The position numbers were made by a program, and so were the translations under genes. Of a stretch of DNA of 64,000 nt, positions 50,615 to 60,562 are shown in pieces; positions within the stretch are counted from its first letter, which is position 1, and every line of letters begins with the position of its first letter. This DNA comes from Anomaloglossus baeobatrachus. Taxonomy: Eukaryota; Chordata; Amphibia; Anura; Aromobatidae. Below the pieces are notes generated by a model, which worked only from the letters and a program-made list of their open reading frames with translations, was not told the origin of the DNA and made no database searches. Where the stretch lies: contig NC_134364.1 of the NCBI RefSeq assembly GCF_048569485.1, forward strand, positions 137,432,132 through 137,496,131, given 5' to 3'.

Positions 50615-52906
50615 TAATGCACTATGTAAGTGGCAAAAAACATTTTTCATCAAAAACATACTAAATATTTAGCATAATGCTCATATTTAAGTGAAAAATA
50701 TATTGTAGTATAATGTGAACATCAGATATTTAATCATTTTTATGATACAATAATCAAGATATTTAGATAGAACATAAAATATATTTATTGTAATACAACT
50801 TTAGAACACAAACTAATAAATTGTAAATATGTAATATATATAATATATAATTATACAGTGTGTGTGTATATATATTCCACAAGATATATATGTAGTCTAC
50901 TGTATATTACATATTGTATTACATATTTACAATTTATTAGTTTTTTGTGTTCTAAAGTTGTATCCAATAAATATATTTTATGTTCTATTAAAATATCTTG
51001 ATTATTGTATCATAAAAATTAAATGTCTGATGATCACATACACATGTTGATGTCCTACAATAAATTTTTCACCTAACTATAAGCAATATATGTAGGAGTC
51101 GGAGTGGTGGAGTCTGAGTCGGTGCAAGGGAAATTGAAGAGTCTGAGTCGAAGGTTTAGCTTACCGACTCCACAGCCCTGCTGCTCACTCGTGGTGCGCT
51201 GTCTCCCCCTGCAGGATGGTCGACTCATAGCAGTTTCTCACACTTCCTCACATGCTGGTGTCCGGATCATATTCTACAGGAGGTGCCCATAGATGCAGAT
51301 CGGTAGTTGATGACCCGCAGAGTGGTCTCGTGCCTCATCCATGACAGGCCATCACACCCATCAAATATGGTAGTCTGCAGGCACCTGCTACTTGTGCCCG
51401 GTGTCGTCCCGAAAGATTCGGAAATTGCAGCCAAGTGTTTGACTGGATTAGTGATTGAGCTCTGACTACCCGGGACTAAGACACCAGCTTCATTGCTGCT
51501 GTTGGAATGTAGATTAGATTGTTCCTGGCCGGCCAGATAATCACACGAGCTGCTTCCCTTCATCGTGTTTAGCTGTTATTGCCGCCCGCACGACGGTGTC
51601 ACAGGGCGACTCTGAGCTTAATGTTTTTGGGCTCCCAAAGACACTGCTGCTCCTGTCATAAATATAAACCTCCTTGGGTGTTGTGTAAGTAAACCCTTGT
51701 CTAATGTGCATCTTGTAGGCGGCCGCTATATATATTGTGACCTACATACTGGACGGTCACCTCCATCTGCTGTCTCCTCTTGGCTTAAATGTACTTTTGT
51801 GTTCAAGGGACATGTTGTTCAGTCTCGCTAGTCCCCTCTGGTGTTTAAGTCCTCTGCAGACATCACATGGACGATCCCACTCGTCTACCTTCACTCTCCA
51901 CCTTCCTACATCAATCACCTTTTTCATGCTCTACATCCCCTGACTGACCTCGGCCCCTGCCCTCCGCCTACCTCTGACTATGACCTCGACCCCTACCCTC
52001 CACCCATATCTCGGACTGCAACCGGGGCCCTTGCCCTTTGCCCGCATCTTGGACTGGGACTCTGGCCCTTGCCCTTTGCCCGCATCTTGGACTGGGACTC
52101 TGGTCCGTGCCCTCTGCCCGCCTCTTGGACTGGGACTCTGGTCCGTGCCCTCTGCCCGCCTCTTGGACTGGGACTCTGGTCCGTGCCCTCTGCCCGCCTC
52201 TTGGACTGGGACTCTGGTCCGTGCCCTCTGCCCGCCTCTTGGACTGGGACTCTGGTCCGTGCCCTCTGCCCGCCTCTTGGACTGGGACTCTGGTCCGTGC
52301 CCTCTGCCCGCCTCTTGGACTGGGAACCTGGACCGTGCCCTCCGCCCACCTCTTGGACTGGGAACCTGGTCCGTGCCCTCCGCCCGCCTCTTGGACTGGG
52401 AACCTGGTCCGTGCCCTCCGTACGCCCATTGGACTGGGACTCTGGTCTGTGCCCTCTGCCCGCCCATTGGACTGGGACTCTGGTCCGTGCCCTCTGCCCG
52501 CCCATTGGACTGGGACTCTGGTCCGTGCCCTCTGCCTGCCCATTGGACTGGGACTCTGGTCCGTGCCCTCTGCCCCCGCTCATTGGACTGGGACTCTGGT
52601 CCGTGCCCTCTGCCCGCCTCTTGGACTGGGACTCTGGTCCATGCCCTCTGCCCGCCTCTTGGACTGGGACTCTGGTCCGTGCCCTCTGCCCGCCTCTTGG
52701 ACTGCCACTTGAGCCTATTTCTGCTTTACTTTTGGACACCAGATCTTGCTTTCCTCCATTCACCTTTTTCCTCCTGTATTTCAGGTAACTTTAATCCAGA
52801 GATCCCCAAGTTGGAGAAGAGCATTAGTGGGATGAGCCCGAAGCGAGAACACTTACAATTGACGGTGGCCGTCTCTCTGCTCCTAATGACTCTCTTGGCG
52901 TCTTAG
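47269..52906 (+). CDS. efna3: Ephrin-A3 gene, exons 2-5 (5' exon not in view)
   Basis: Coding exons are 47269-47558, 48265-48330, 48429-48506 and 52785-52906, joined in frame at GT/AG sites (556 nt in view). The product is a GPI-anchored ligand of EphA receptors on the cell surface, used in axon guidance and cell sorting. The receptor-binding domain is well kept: DYLDIYCPHYN, the CNTS and WECNRPHSPHSPIKF stretches, and the FQRYSAFSLGYEFHAGH loop region with its cysteines. Two N-glycosylation sequons are seen (NDT, NTS). The C-terminus PKLEKSISGMSPKREHL and the hydrophobic tail ending LLLMTLLAS match EFNA3 rather than other ephrin-As, by my memory of the family. The Gly-rich insert after CPHYN in mammalian EFNA3 is absent. 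The signal-peptide exon was not found and is probably upstream of base 1. No break is seen. Confidence 0.95.
47559..48264 (+). other. efna3: efna3 intron 2
   Basis: 706 bp, GTGAGT...CAG, with a T-rich acceptor tract. Nothing else recognised. Confidence 0.85.
48265..48330 (+). CDS. efna3: efna3 exon 3
   Basis: 66 bp between a T-rich tract ending CAG (48264) and GTAAGT (48331). It encodes STPTHNHRHSCLKMKVSVCC and AT, carrying the final cysteines of the ephrin domain. The size and phase match the family. Confidence 0.95.
48429..48506 (+). CDS. efna3: efna3 exon 4 (juxtamembrane linker)
   Basis: 78 bp from after CCCCGCAG (48428) to before GTGAGT (48507). It encodes AHSGEKHAPTLPQFTIGPEV and a few more residues, the linker between receptor-binding domain and GPI signal. 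In other vertebrates this linker exon can be skipped in splice forms (known for ephrin-A genes). A hAT transposon starts 14 bp after this exon. Confidence 0.93.
48779..48977. mobile_element. MITE-like inverted-repeat element nested in the hAT
   Basis: The left end aggctacattcacacacagc is mirrored at the right by aaaacgctgtgtctgaatgt followed by cct (reverse complement with a 2-base gap), giving TIRs of about 25 bp around a roughly 200-bp core with no coding capacity. The ggctacattcacac style of end is one I associate with amphibian MITEs (recollection). No clear target duplication could be set. Confidence 0.7.
48990..50470 (+). pseudogene. hAT transposase remnant
   Basis: Pieces of a hAT transposase in scattered frames. 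49051-49290 holds KTLAVTDSKAHHSS and VLAIVKDNASN, the part of the RNase-H-like core around a catalytic Asp. About 49525-50160 holds AGNLIGKVRK and, past an in-frame TGA at 49639, MTERLLELKSFLIDM and LLTAVYVDPSLR. 50290-50440 holds IPLYPEIVRDVAHVVIALPP and TQVTVERMFSSLNI, the C-terminal dimerisation motif. The BED-finger N-terminus and the first catalytic Asp are missing; a MITE-like repeat occupies the left side. A foreign-looking stretch interrupts it near 49430-49490. Non-functional. Confidence 0.85.
50494..50662. repeat. (TA)n tract inside an inverted repeat
   Basis: About 35 TA dinucleotides at 50543-50612, flanked by arms of about 43 bp (50497-50539 and 50618-50660) in which tttttgccaccaacatagtg on the left is mirrored by cactatgtaagtggcaaaaa on the right. 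The whole can fold into a hairpin with a TA loop. Confidence 0.8.
50691..51073. repeat. Long imperfect inverted repeat (arms about 150 bp)
   Basis: The left arm (about 50691-50838, including ttatgatacaataatcaaga and aatatatttattg) is the reverse complement of the right arm (about 50919-51073), around an AT-rich loop. It is probably a fold-back MITE or an arm duplication at the right end of the hAT. Confidence 0.75.
52010..52705. repeat. 38-bp minisatellite, about 17 units, in efna3 intron 4
   Basis: Units of 38 bp built on cttggactgggactctggtc and cgtgccctctgcccgc. Since 38 is not a multiple of three, each frame cycles through the three peptide forms (LDWDSGPCPLP, WTGTLVRALCP, LGLWSVPSARL) and stays open. 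The array ends about 80 bp before the exon 5 acceptor. Confidence 0.93.
52785..52906 (+). CDS. efna3: efna3 exon 5 (GPI signal and stop)
   Basis: 122 coding bp after TTTCAG at 52784. It encodes NFNPEIPKLEKSISGMSPKR, then EHLQLTVAVSLLLMTLLAS and a TAG stop. The hydrophobic tail is the GPI-attachment signal; the attachment residue is probably in the small-residue stretch SISG/MS. The open frame extends upstream into a 38-bp minisatellite, which is intronic and not part of the protein. Confidence 0.95.
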
Positions 52907-54275
52907 TTTTCTTGTTTCAGGCTGAAGACCTCGGAGAAATGAATGCAATCTCCACATTCAGAACTCTGTAAGGACTGTGCAGGTTGGGGAGCGGCTGATG
53001 GGAGGAGGAGCAGCGTCCTTAATCTCATTTATTTTTTATTTTTTTAACAAAAATCTTTTTTTTTTTATTAAGACTGAACCTGCGGCACTAAAATCACAAC
53101 CCTGACACTAGTGGACACTATCGAGGTCTTGTGATTTCTTGAATAATATCATTGAGCAGACAGGACCAAGGAGCTGCTGCCTAGAGCTTGTGATCCACAG
53201 GGCCCTGCTCTGCCCCGGCCCACAACATACAACTGGCGGCCACACCTATGGGCTGTTATTACTTGAGTGCCTCTGCCCGTTAGGTTCCTGCGAGGATAGG
53301 ATGCACGCCGAGTGCAGGACCATGGGGTGACAACAGACCATCGTTTTAGTCAGCCTTACAATCCCCTGAGTTGTTTTTTTCCATTCCTCCTGGACATGTT
53401 GCCCTTTGGTTCTTTTCTGGATGCCCTTGTGATCTCTTGCCCAGATTACCGCCAGCCTCATGGATTTTCCTGGCCAAGTGCATTGAGCACAGTATCAGAA
53501 CCCTTTACCAAATGTTTGTCTCTAACACTTTCTGGTGCCATATTGTGTACTTTTCCTTCCCAAGGTCCTCAGACACCTTATATCAATAAGCCAACCTGAT
53601 TAAATGGATGATAAAACTGCAAAACACCGGAAGAGGTGGAAGTACCAGACCTGCAGTGATGGCCACTGTTCCTTCTGGATGTCCAGGCTCAGAATTAGGA
53701 TTAGCTTCCAGGCTTCTGTGGGTCCAGGACTAGCAATGGACAGTCATTAAACCAATGTTCCCTATGTGAGATGTAGCAGAGCCTGGACGCAGCAGACAGA
53801 GCGCCCTCAGCTGGTCACAGCTCCACGACAACTGTCCCACAACTCTACAGAGATGAGAGGAAATTGCACTAAATTACCCCAGACCCCTCCACCGGGGACA
53901 TCCACTGCTCGATAGTCAATACCCTGGGAATTCTTGATGGACAGCTGGGGAACCAGCGCATCCGTAATACAGCAGGACCCCACTGTACAGAGCCGAACGG
54001 GAAGAGCAGCATGCAGGAGACAGAATGGCGTTGTAAATACATATCTATCTATATTTTATGTATACCATCCCTGTGATGACGTATACATTGTCCCTTCTGA
54101 CTGAACTGTAAATTCAAATGTCTTCAATGAAGGCAAGTCTCCACCTATGCAATGCACAGACACTTTGAGAATAAATATCAGACTGACCTTTTTATGAACG
54201 GCATCGGCTGTGATTTTCATATAATGCTGTAAACCTAGAAAATGAATAAAAGAATAAACCTGACTAGTCACTTGT
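52907..54275 (+). other. efna3: efna3 3' UTR (probable)
   Basis: Non-repetitive sequence from the stop codon to a cluster of AATAAA signals. It includes a T/A homopolymer-rich patch near 53025-53072. The right limit is inferred from the poly(A) signals and is not directly visible. Confidence 0.65.
54170..54258 (+). terminator. efna3: Poly(A) signals of efna3
   Basis: Canonical AATAAA hexamers at 54170-54175, 54245-54250 and 54253-54258. The close pair at 54245-54258 is the likeliest main signal, with cleavage expected 10-30 bases later. Confidence 0.65.
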
Positions 54276-54359
54276 ACTTGCAGGGGAGGGTGAGGAACAA
54301 GGTGCAAGTACCAGCCCGACATCAACCCTGTCCTCACCCGTGGCTCAATGTTGGCTTAT

Positions 54360-54640
54360 ACCCAACACCTCAACGGTCTCCGCTCACCTCTCATCAGGAA
54401 TACCCAATACTTCCCTGGTCCCCGCTCACCTCTCGTCGGAATACCCAACACCTCCACGGTGCCCGCTCGTCGGGAATACCCATCATGGCCACGGCTCTCG
54501 TCGGAAATACCAAACACCTTCACGGCCACGGCTCTCCTCTCGTCGGGAATACCCAACACCTCCACTGCTACGGCTCTCCTCTCGTCGGGAATACCCAACA
54601 CCTCGACTGCCACCATGCCTCCACTGTATTCTTCTTGCCA
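54360..54640. repeat. Degenerate minisatellite downstream of efna3
   Basis: Imperfect repeats of about 40-45 bp built on ctctcgtcgggaatacccaa and cacctccacgg. Unit lengths vary. No gene is supported by the open frames across it. Confidence 0.8.
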
Positions 54641-54659
54641 TATCCATGGTCCTCGTGTC

Positions 54660-54835
54660 CCTCTCGCCTAGAACACCCGACACATGCGAGGTCCCCCTGC
54701 TCCACTCGCCTAGAACACCCCACACATGCGAGGTCCCCCTGCTCCACTCGCCTAGAACACCCCACACATGCGAGGTCCCCCTGCTCCACTCGCCTAGAAC
54801 ACCCCACACATGCGAGGTCCCTCTGCTCATGTGCA
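54660..54835. repeat. 42-bp minisatellite, 4 units
   Basis: The motif cgcctagaacaccc recurs at 54665, 54707, 54749 and 54791, an exact 42-bp period, following directly on the degenerate array. It is unrelated to the 42-bp satellite at 36735-46908. Confidence 0.9.
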
Positions 54836-54839
54836 ATAC

Positions 54840-55205
54840 ATGACATCTATTATCCCAGCACCTTTGTTCGTCTAGGGTACACAACACTTCAATGGGAGCA
54901 TGGATGGTTCTTGCACCCCTCTCACCTGCCATAACACTTAGGGTAAATCTATATATTGTGTTCCTTTTTCCTGTAATGACTTCTGGTGTAAATCTATGTA
55001 TTCCTCTATCCTATAATATCACAAATTTGAGGTAAACAGATGGTCCTCATGTTGCACTGCCTTTCACACCTGTACACAACCTCTGCCTGCGCTCTCGCTC
55101 CCAGGTCAGGAATTTCAATGCTGCCTCCTTCCACCCACAGTCTGGGAAAATCTGATGCCCTCACTTCTCTTAAAAAGCTGATAAACTGCGCCCTTCATTC
55201 ACCTC
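54840..55205. other. Unique spacer, nothing recognised
   Basis: Non-repetitive sequence between two minisatellites. An open frame at 55040-55249 has no known domain and runs into the next array; not called. Confidence 0.5.
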
Positions 55206-55334
55206 AGTATGTTCGGGACCTGCATGATCTCTGTCTACTGCAGCAGTAGCTGAAGTGACCAGTAGAGGGCACCATGATCAGTCTACTGCAGGAGGTGTCA
55301 CCAGCAGAGGGCACCATAATCTGTCTACTGCATA

Positions 55335-56172
55335 CTGTGTTTCCCCGAAAATAAGACGTCCCCCGAAAATAAGACATAGCAGGAGTATTCAGGGATGCTT
55401 TAATATAAGACATCCCCTGAAAATAAAACATAGCTGAGGTCAATAATCAAGTGTCATGCAGCGGTGAAAGAGTTAAAGACACTGCAGGACACTTCATTAT
55501 AGGCAGCGGACACCCCCAGAAGAGAGAAGACAGAAGAAAGAAGACCCCCGATCATACTCACAAGACGCCGACCGGGAGCAGGTGAGCGCATCAAGGTCCT
55601 GCAGCGGCGGAACACACACACACACGCACATAAGAACAGACACACACACATCAGATCACACTCACTCTCACACACACATCAGATCGCATCCACACACTCA
55701 CAACATCCAGCGATATCGCTTGCTTCTCGGCGGCGATACTCTGCGTGCAGTGACCTTCCAAGACCTGCAGGAGGATCACATGGCCGGAAGCATGTGGTAT
55801 TTCTGGATGTTGTGATTGTGTAAGCGTGTATGTGCGATATCGTCAATGTGTGTGTAAGTGTATGCGATCGGATGTGTGCGTGTATGCTGTCTGATGTGTG
55901 AGTGTGTGAGTGTATGCGATCGGATCGGTGAGTGTCGGCAGAGGAGCACGGCGTGCAGTACAGCTGCTGGGATCGTGGGGTGGGTGGGAAGAAGTGGGGT
56001 AGGTGTGTGTTTGTGTGTGAGTGAGTGTGACCTGATGTGTGTGTTTGTGAGATCTGATGTCAGCCAGACGCAGGGGAGCACAGCTGCAGAGAGATCACAG
56101 GGAGAAGTGTGTGCGTGTGATCTGATGTCAGCCAGACGCAGGGGAGCACAGCTGCAGGGAGATCACAGGCAG

Positions 56173-56206
<34 letters not shown>

Positions 56207-56258
56207 TCTGATGTCAGCCAGACGCAGGGGAGCACAGCTGCAGAGAGATCACAGGCAG

Positions 56259-56302
<44 letters not shown>

Positions 56303-56422
56303 TCTGATGTCAGCCAGACGCAGGGGAGCACAGCTGCAGAGAGATCACAGGGAGAAGTGTGTGCGTGTGATCTGATGTCAGCCAGACGCAGGGGAGCACA
56401 GCTGCAGGGAGATCACAGGCAG

Positions 56423-56456
<34 letters not shown>

Positions 56457-56508
56457 TCTGATGTCAGCCAGACGCAGGGGAGCACAGCTGCAGAGAGATC
56501 ACAGGCAG

Positions 56509-56552
<44 letters not shown>

Positions 56553-56605
56553 TCTGATGTCAGCCAGACGCAGGGGAGCACAGCTGCAGGGAGATCACAG
56601 GCAGA

Positions 56606-56638
<33 letters not shown>

Positions 56639-57143
56639 TCTGATGTCAGCCAGACGCAGGGGAGCACAGCTGCAGAGAGATCACAGGGAGAAGTGTGTGT
56701 GTGTGTGTGTGTGTGTGATCTGATGTCAGCCAGACGCAGGGGAGCACAGCTGCAGAGAGATCACAGGGAGAAGTGTGTGTGTGTGTGTGTGTGTGAGAGA
56801 GATCTGATGTCAGCCAGACGCAGGGGAGCACAGCTGCAGAGAGATCACAGGGAGAAGTGTGTGGGTGTGATCTGATGTCAGCCAGACGCAGGGGAGCACA
56901 GCTGTAGGGAGATCACAGGGAGAAGTGTGTGTGTGTGTGTGATCTGATGTCAGCCAGACGCAGGGGAGCACAGCTGCAGAGAGATCACAGGGAGAAGTGT
57001 GTGGGTGTGTTTGTGTGTGTGAGATCTGTTGTCAGCCAGACGCAGGGGAGCACAGCAGCAGAGAGATCACAGGGAAAAAAGTGTGTGTGTGTGTGTGAGC
57101 GAGATCGGATGTCAGCCAGACGCAGGGGAGCACAGCTGCAGGG

Positions 57144-57176
<33 letters not shown>

Positions 57177-57436
57177 CGTTCTGATGTCAGCCAGACGCAG
57201 GGGAGGCGTGCAGCATATCTGATGGGAGATCACAGAAGGATCTGGGAGCCATACAGACGCCCTGGGCTGGTAAGTATGACGATCCTGGGATGGGAGGGGT
57301 CTGCTTTTTGTGGGGGATAAACTTACCCCAACCATGTCTCCTCGAGAATAAGACACCCCCCTGAAAATAAGACATAGTGCTTTTTTGAGGGCAAAAAAAA
57401 AATATAGGACAGTGTGTCTTATTTTCGGGGAAACGG
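55335..57436. mobile_element. 2.1-kb TIR element (copy 1), family unassigned
   Basis: The left end tgtttccccgaaaataagac and the right end gtcttattttcggggaaacg are inverted copies (about 20 bp), with a second nearby gaaaataagaca repeat just inside each end. A TA lies on each side (55333-55334 and 57437-57438), and joining the flanks restores a minisatellite unit, so TA duplication is likely. This favours a Tc1/mariner-like mechanism, but there is no transposase. The left internal part matches the second copy at 58671-58970. The centre is a TG-rich minisatellite. Confidence 0.8.
56040..57215. repeat. TG-rich minisatellite inside the TIR element
   Basis: About 15 units of roughly 60-110 bp. Each is gatctgatgtcagccagacg, caggggagcacagctgcaga, gagatcacagg, then a (TG)n tail of very variable length (about 3 to 25 repeats). 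A 250-bp block of units is duplicated (56128-56331 against 56378-56581). Confidence 0.93.
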
Positions 57437-58140
57437 TAGTAGCTAATATCACCAGCAGAGGGCACAGTTATCTGTCTACTGTAGCAGTAGCTGATATCAC
57501 CAGCAGAGGGCACAATGATCTGTCTACTGTAGCAGTAGCTGATATCACCAGCAGAGGGCACAATGATCTGTCTACTGTAGCAGTAGTTGTCACCGACAGA
57601 TGGCACAATGATCGGTCTACTGTAGCAGTAGCTGATGTCACCAGCAGAAGGCACCATGAATTTGTCTACTGCAGCAGTAGCTGATGTCATCAGCAGAGGG
57701 CACCGTGATCTGTCTGCTGTAGCATGAAGTGTCACCAGCAGAGGGCACCATGATTTCAGTCTGCAGCAGTAGCTGATGTCACAAGTAGAGGGCACCGTGA
57801 TCTCAGTCTGCTGTAGCACGAAGTGTCACCAGCAGAGGGCACCATGATTTGTCTACTGCAGGAATAGCAATAGCTGATGTCACCAGCAGAGGGCACCATG
57901 ATTTGTCTACTGCAGCAATAGCTGATGTCACCAGCAGAGGGCACCATGATTTGTCTACTGCAGCAGTAGCTGATGTCATCAGCAGAGGGCACCATGATCT
58001 CAGTCTACTGTTGTAGTTGTCACCAGCAGAGGGCACCATGCTGTAGCAGTAGGTATCACCAGTAGAGGGCACAATGATCCGAGTCTAGTGCAGCAGTAGT
58101 TTGTCACCAGCAGAGAGACCATGATTTGAGTTTACTGTAG

Positions 58141-58670
58141 GTGTAACCAGCAGACGGGTGGAATGATCATGGTTGCAGGGATTGTGATTTGAGCCTAGGA
58201 GTGCAGAGGTCCCGCCGACCTCAACGCCTGCTTCAGCTGGATGTGTATCTCCGGGCCCATCGGGTCCCTACGCTGTAAACTGCGGCGGTGTTGAGGCGAA
58301 CATGTATGTCGACTGCTTAAGAAGATGAATATTCACTGCTCTCCACGCCCTTAATCCCGCCCACATCTTTTCACTGAAGCTGAGGTGGGCGGTATTATGG
58401 GCGTGTAGAACAGTGAATATTCATTTTATTTACTAGTCGCATATGTGATCACCAAGTCGCCGGCTTCCTGCAGCTGTGGGGCGATCGTCTGCTGCTATTG
58501 AAGAGAACGATTTCACTGCTCTGCACACCCATAATCCCAGGCGTGTGGGGAAGTGAATGTGCCAACAGCTGATGCAGGTGCAAGTGACGTCATGTGCTGC
58601 GCCACGAACACACTGAAGTCAGTTCCCAAGCATGCCATTATTAAAGGAGGAGATCTAGGGGAGGTGAATA
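58141..58670. other. Spacer with an inverted repeat at 58326-58423
   Basis: Contains an imperfect hairpin: tgaatattcactgctctcca and onward (58326-58369) mirrors 58383-58423, about 41-44 bp per arm with a loop of about 13 bases. A related half-copy (ttcactgctctgcacaccca) follows near 58510. It is probably a MITE remnant. No gene recognised. Confidence 0.65.
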
Positions 58671-58970
58671 TACCGTGTTTCCCCAAAAATAAGACCTCTT
58701 TCGACAATAAGGCCTAGCAGGAGTTTTCAGGGAGGCTTAAATATAAGACATCCCCTGAAGATAAGACTTAGCCGCGGTGCAATAATGAAGTGTCCGTGGA
58801 GCAGTAAAAAAAAAAGTTAAAGAATTCTGCAAGACACGTCATTAAAGACAGCGGACACCCACTAAAGAAAGAAGAGTGAAGACACCCCCCACCCCCACCC
58901 CCCCGATCATACTCACCAGACGCCGATTGGGAGCAGGGGAGCGCATCAAGGTCCTGCGGTGGAACATACA

Positions 58971-60291
58971 TGTGGCGCCCCTGAGGCTTCCGTCGCCACA
59001 GGTCATTGCACCCCATCCAGCGGTGTCATGCCCCATTCTGAGAGAGGAAGAGAGTGAACTCCGGTCCCCTGGTAAATCCACACTACACCCATTGTTAGGT
59101 ACATACTGGGATCAGGGAAAATGGCAGGCAACCCTCCCATGCTGCATGCTGAGAGGGGCTGTAAGACCCATCCCTGCTCCCATAGGGTGGTAGCTTAGCA
59201 ACTGGGGAGGTGGGAGGAGCCAGCCGAGAGCAGACACAGAGAGGAAGGTCAAGTTTAGTCAGTCTACCTCAGGGAGTGAGAGAGTGAGCATGTAGTTGGA
59301 GAAGAAGAACGAGAGAAAGGAGGGAGGAGGAGGCCTGCTGGAGGCAGGCAAGGAGGAGGAAAGAAAGAAAGAAAGAAGGAAAAGAGCTCCAAGTCAGTCA
59401 GGAGCAGAGAAACAGAAGGAGACGCTTCCCGGTGAAGACCCTGGGACCCAGAGGTCCAGGTGACACCACGTAAGGGACAGAAGGAGTCGCAGGGCCGCGG
59501 GTAGTCCTGGAAGTATCACGAGCAGGCCTAGAGGTACCAAGGAGAGGGCCCTAGAAGTGCCACGGGTAGTTGTAGGCTGCGGTGGCCTGTTCCACAGTCA
59601 CATCGGTGGAGGGACCAAGCTGCGACAGGGGACGGTCCCTAGAGACTGGAGGAGTGCAAAATCATCTCCAAACAGTAAAAACCGAGGCCCAGGGACGTTG
59701 TAAGCTCCCAGGGCCAGAACCCATAGCAGACTTCCAGAAAAGGGGTAATCAGCCGACAGGTGACCCCCCAGCCTGGAGGCTGTAGTGGAGGCCAAGCCAG
59801 GTTTATCCTAACAAAGGCAAGGCTAAGGAAGACAGCAGAAGAAAGAGACACTAAGAGAAGGGCACCGGCTTTTACTCTCTGAATCACCCAGAAACGGCGG
59901 AGGTCCCTGACAGTGGTCTCAGCAGTCTGAGGGTCCCTACAGCTGTGACAAGAACTGTGAGTAAAGAACTTGAACTGCACCCTTGAAGTGGTCTCTGTTA
60001 TTTCCGCTGCATAGACATTCACAAGCACCAACTGTGCCCCGGGCATTGCTCCACCTGTGGGGAGCAGTACCACCATTGCTGCCATATCATCACCCCGGAG
60101 GCCTCACACAGCAGCGGCGGCTTAATAGCCGCATACCACAGGTGGCGTCACGAACACAACCTTTATTCAGCAAGCCACATTTTCTACTGACACCCACCAG
60201 GGCCACGGAACCGGGCCCAGCCACCACTGACTACCACCGGACTAGTCCGGCCCGGCACCGGGTGTCTCATAGCCCTGGGGTGGGCGAGTCA
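58971..60291 (+). repeat. 5' LTR of element 2
   Basis: Direct repeat of 62578-63901. The first 14 bases equal those of the element 1 LTR; most of the rest is different. It carries an AAAG-rich microsatellite near 59360 that differs in length from the other LTR, and the shared GTGAGTAAAG block at 59957-59966. Confidence 0.92.
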
Positions 60292-60296
60292 ACTTT

Positions 60297-60314
60297 TGGC
60301 GTCACGAACAGGAT
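60297..60314 (+). promoter_or_regulatory. Primer-binding-type site of element 2
   Basis: TGGCGTCACGAACAGGAT, identical to element 1, starting six bases after the 5' LTR. Confidence 0.75.
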
Positions 60315-60562
60315 TTCGTGCCCGGTCCCACCGGGTACTGTGCGCCTGAAGAATCGTGAAACAGACTGTGTATTACAGCGAGAAACCGCCGCCATTAGCG
60401 CTGCTGAGAGCGGGAAGAAGGGGGGCGTGTAAGAAGAAAGGGCGCGAAGAGAAGCCCCGCCCCCTTGTCCAAGAAAAGAGCGCGAAGCGGTACCCGCCAT
60501 AGAAGGCGGAAGAAGAAGAAATGGCGACGAGATAAGCTGGCCGGCTGGCAGAGAGAGTCTAA

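Larger units (their letters stand above)
48521..51180 (+). mobile_element. Decayed hAT DNA transposon in efna3 intron 4
   Basis: 2660 bp with ends cagggctgtggagt and actccacagccctg (inverted), flanked by a perfect 8-bp target duplication ctgctcac (48513-48520 and 51181-51188), the hAT signature. Subterminal DNA is full of gagtcgga/tccgactc repeats. Inside are transposase remnants, a nested MITE-like element near the left end, a (TA)n tract and two hairpins near the right end. Confidence 0.95.
48507..52784 (+). other. efna3: efna3 intron 4, swollen by a hAT element and a minisatellite
   Basis: 4278 bp, GTGAGT...TTTCAG. A hAT transposon (48521-51180) and a 38-bp minisatellite (about 52010-52705) together make up roughly 3.35 kb of it, leaving under 1 kb of other sequence. 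51189-52009 is unique DNA in which I recognise nothing. Confidence 0.85.
55210..58140. repeat. 48-bp minisatellite interrupted by a TIR element
   Basis: Units of about 48 bp (tgtctactgtagcagtagct, gatatcaccagcagagggca, caatgatc). The exact period is seen at 57474, 57522 and 57570. The left part (55210-55334, about 2.5 units) and right part (57437-58140, about 14 units) are split by the element at 55335-57436. The units to the right become irregular after about 57800. Confidence 0.9.

Noticed and set aside
51841-52906. A 308-codon frame joining the 38-bp minisatellite to the ephrin C-terminus
   Set aside because: The TTTCAG acceptor at 52784 and the conserved ephrin exon start at 52785 show that the upstream part is intron.
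55858-57222. Cys/Val-rich frames (CVCVCVCV) in the TG repeats
   Set aside because: They are translations of (TG)n microsatellites.
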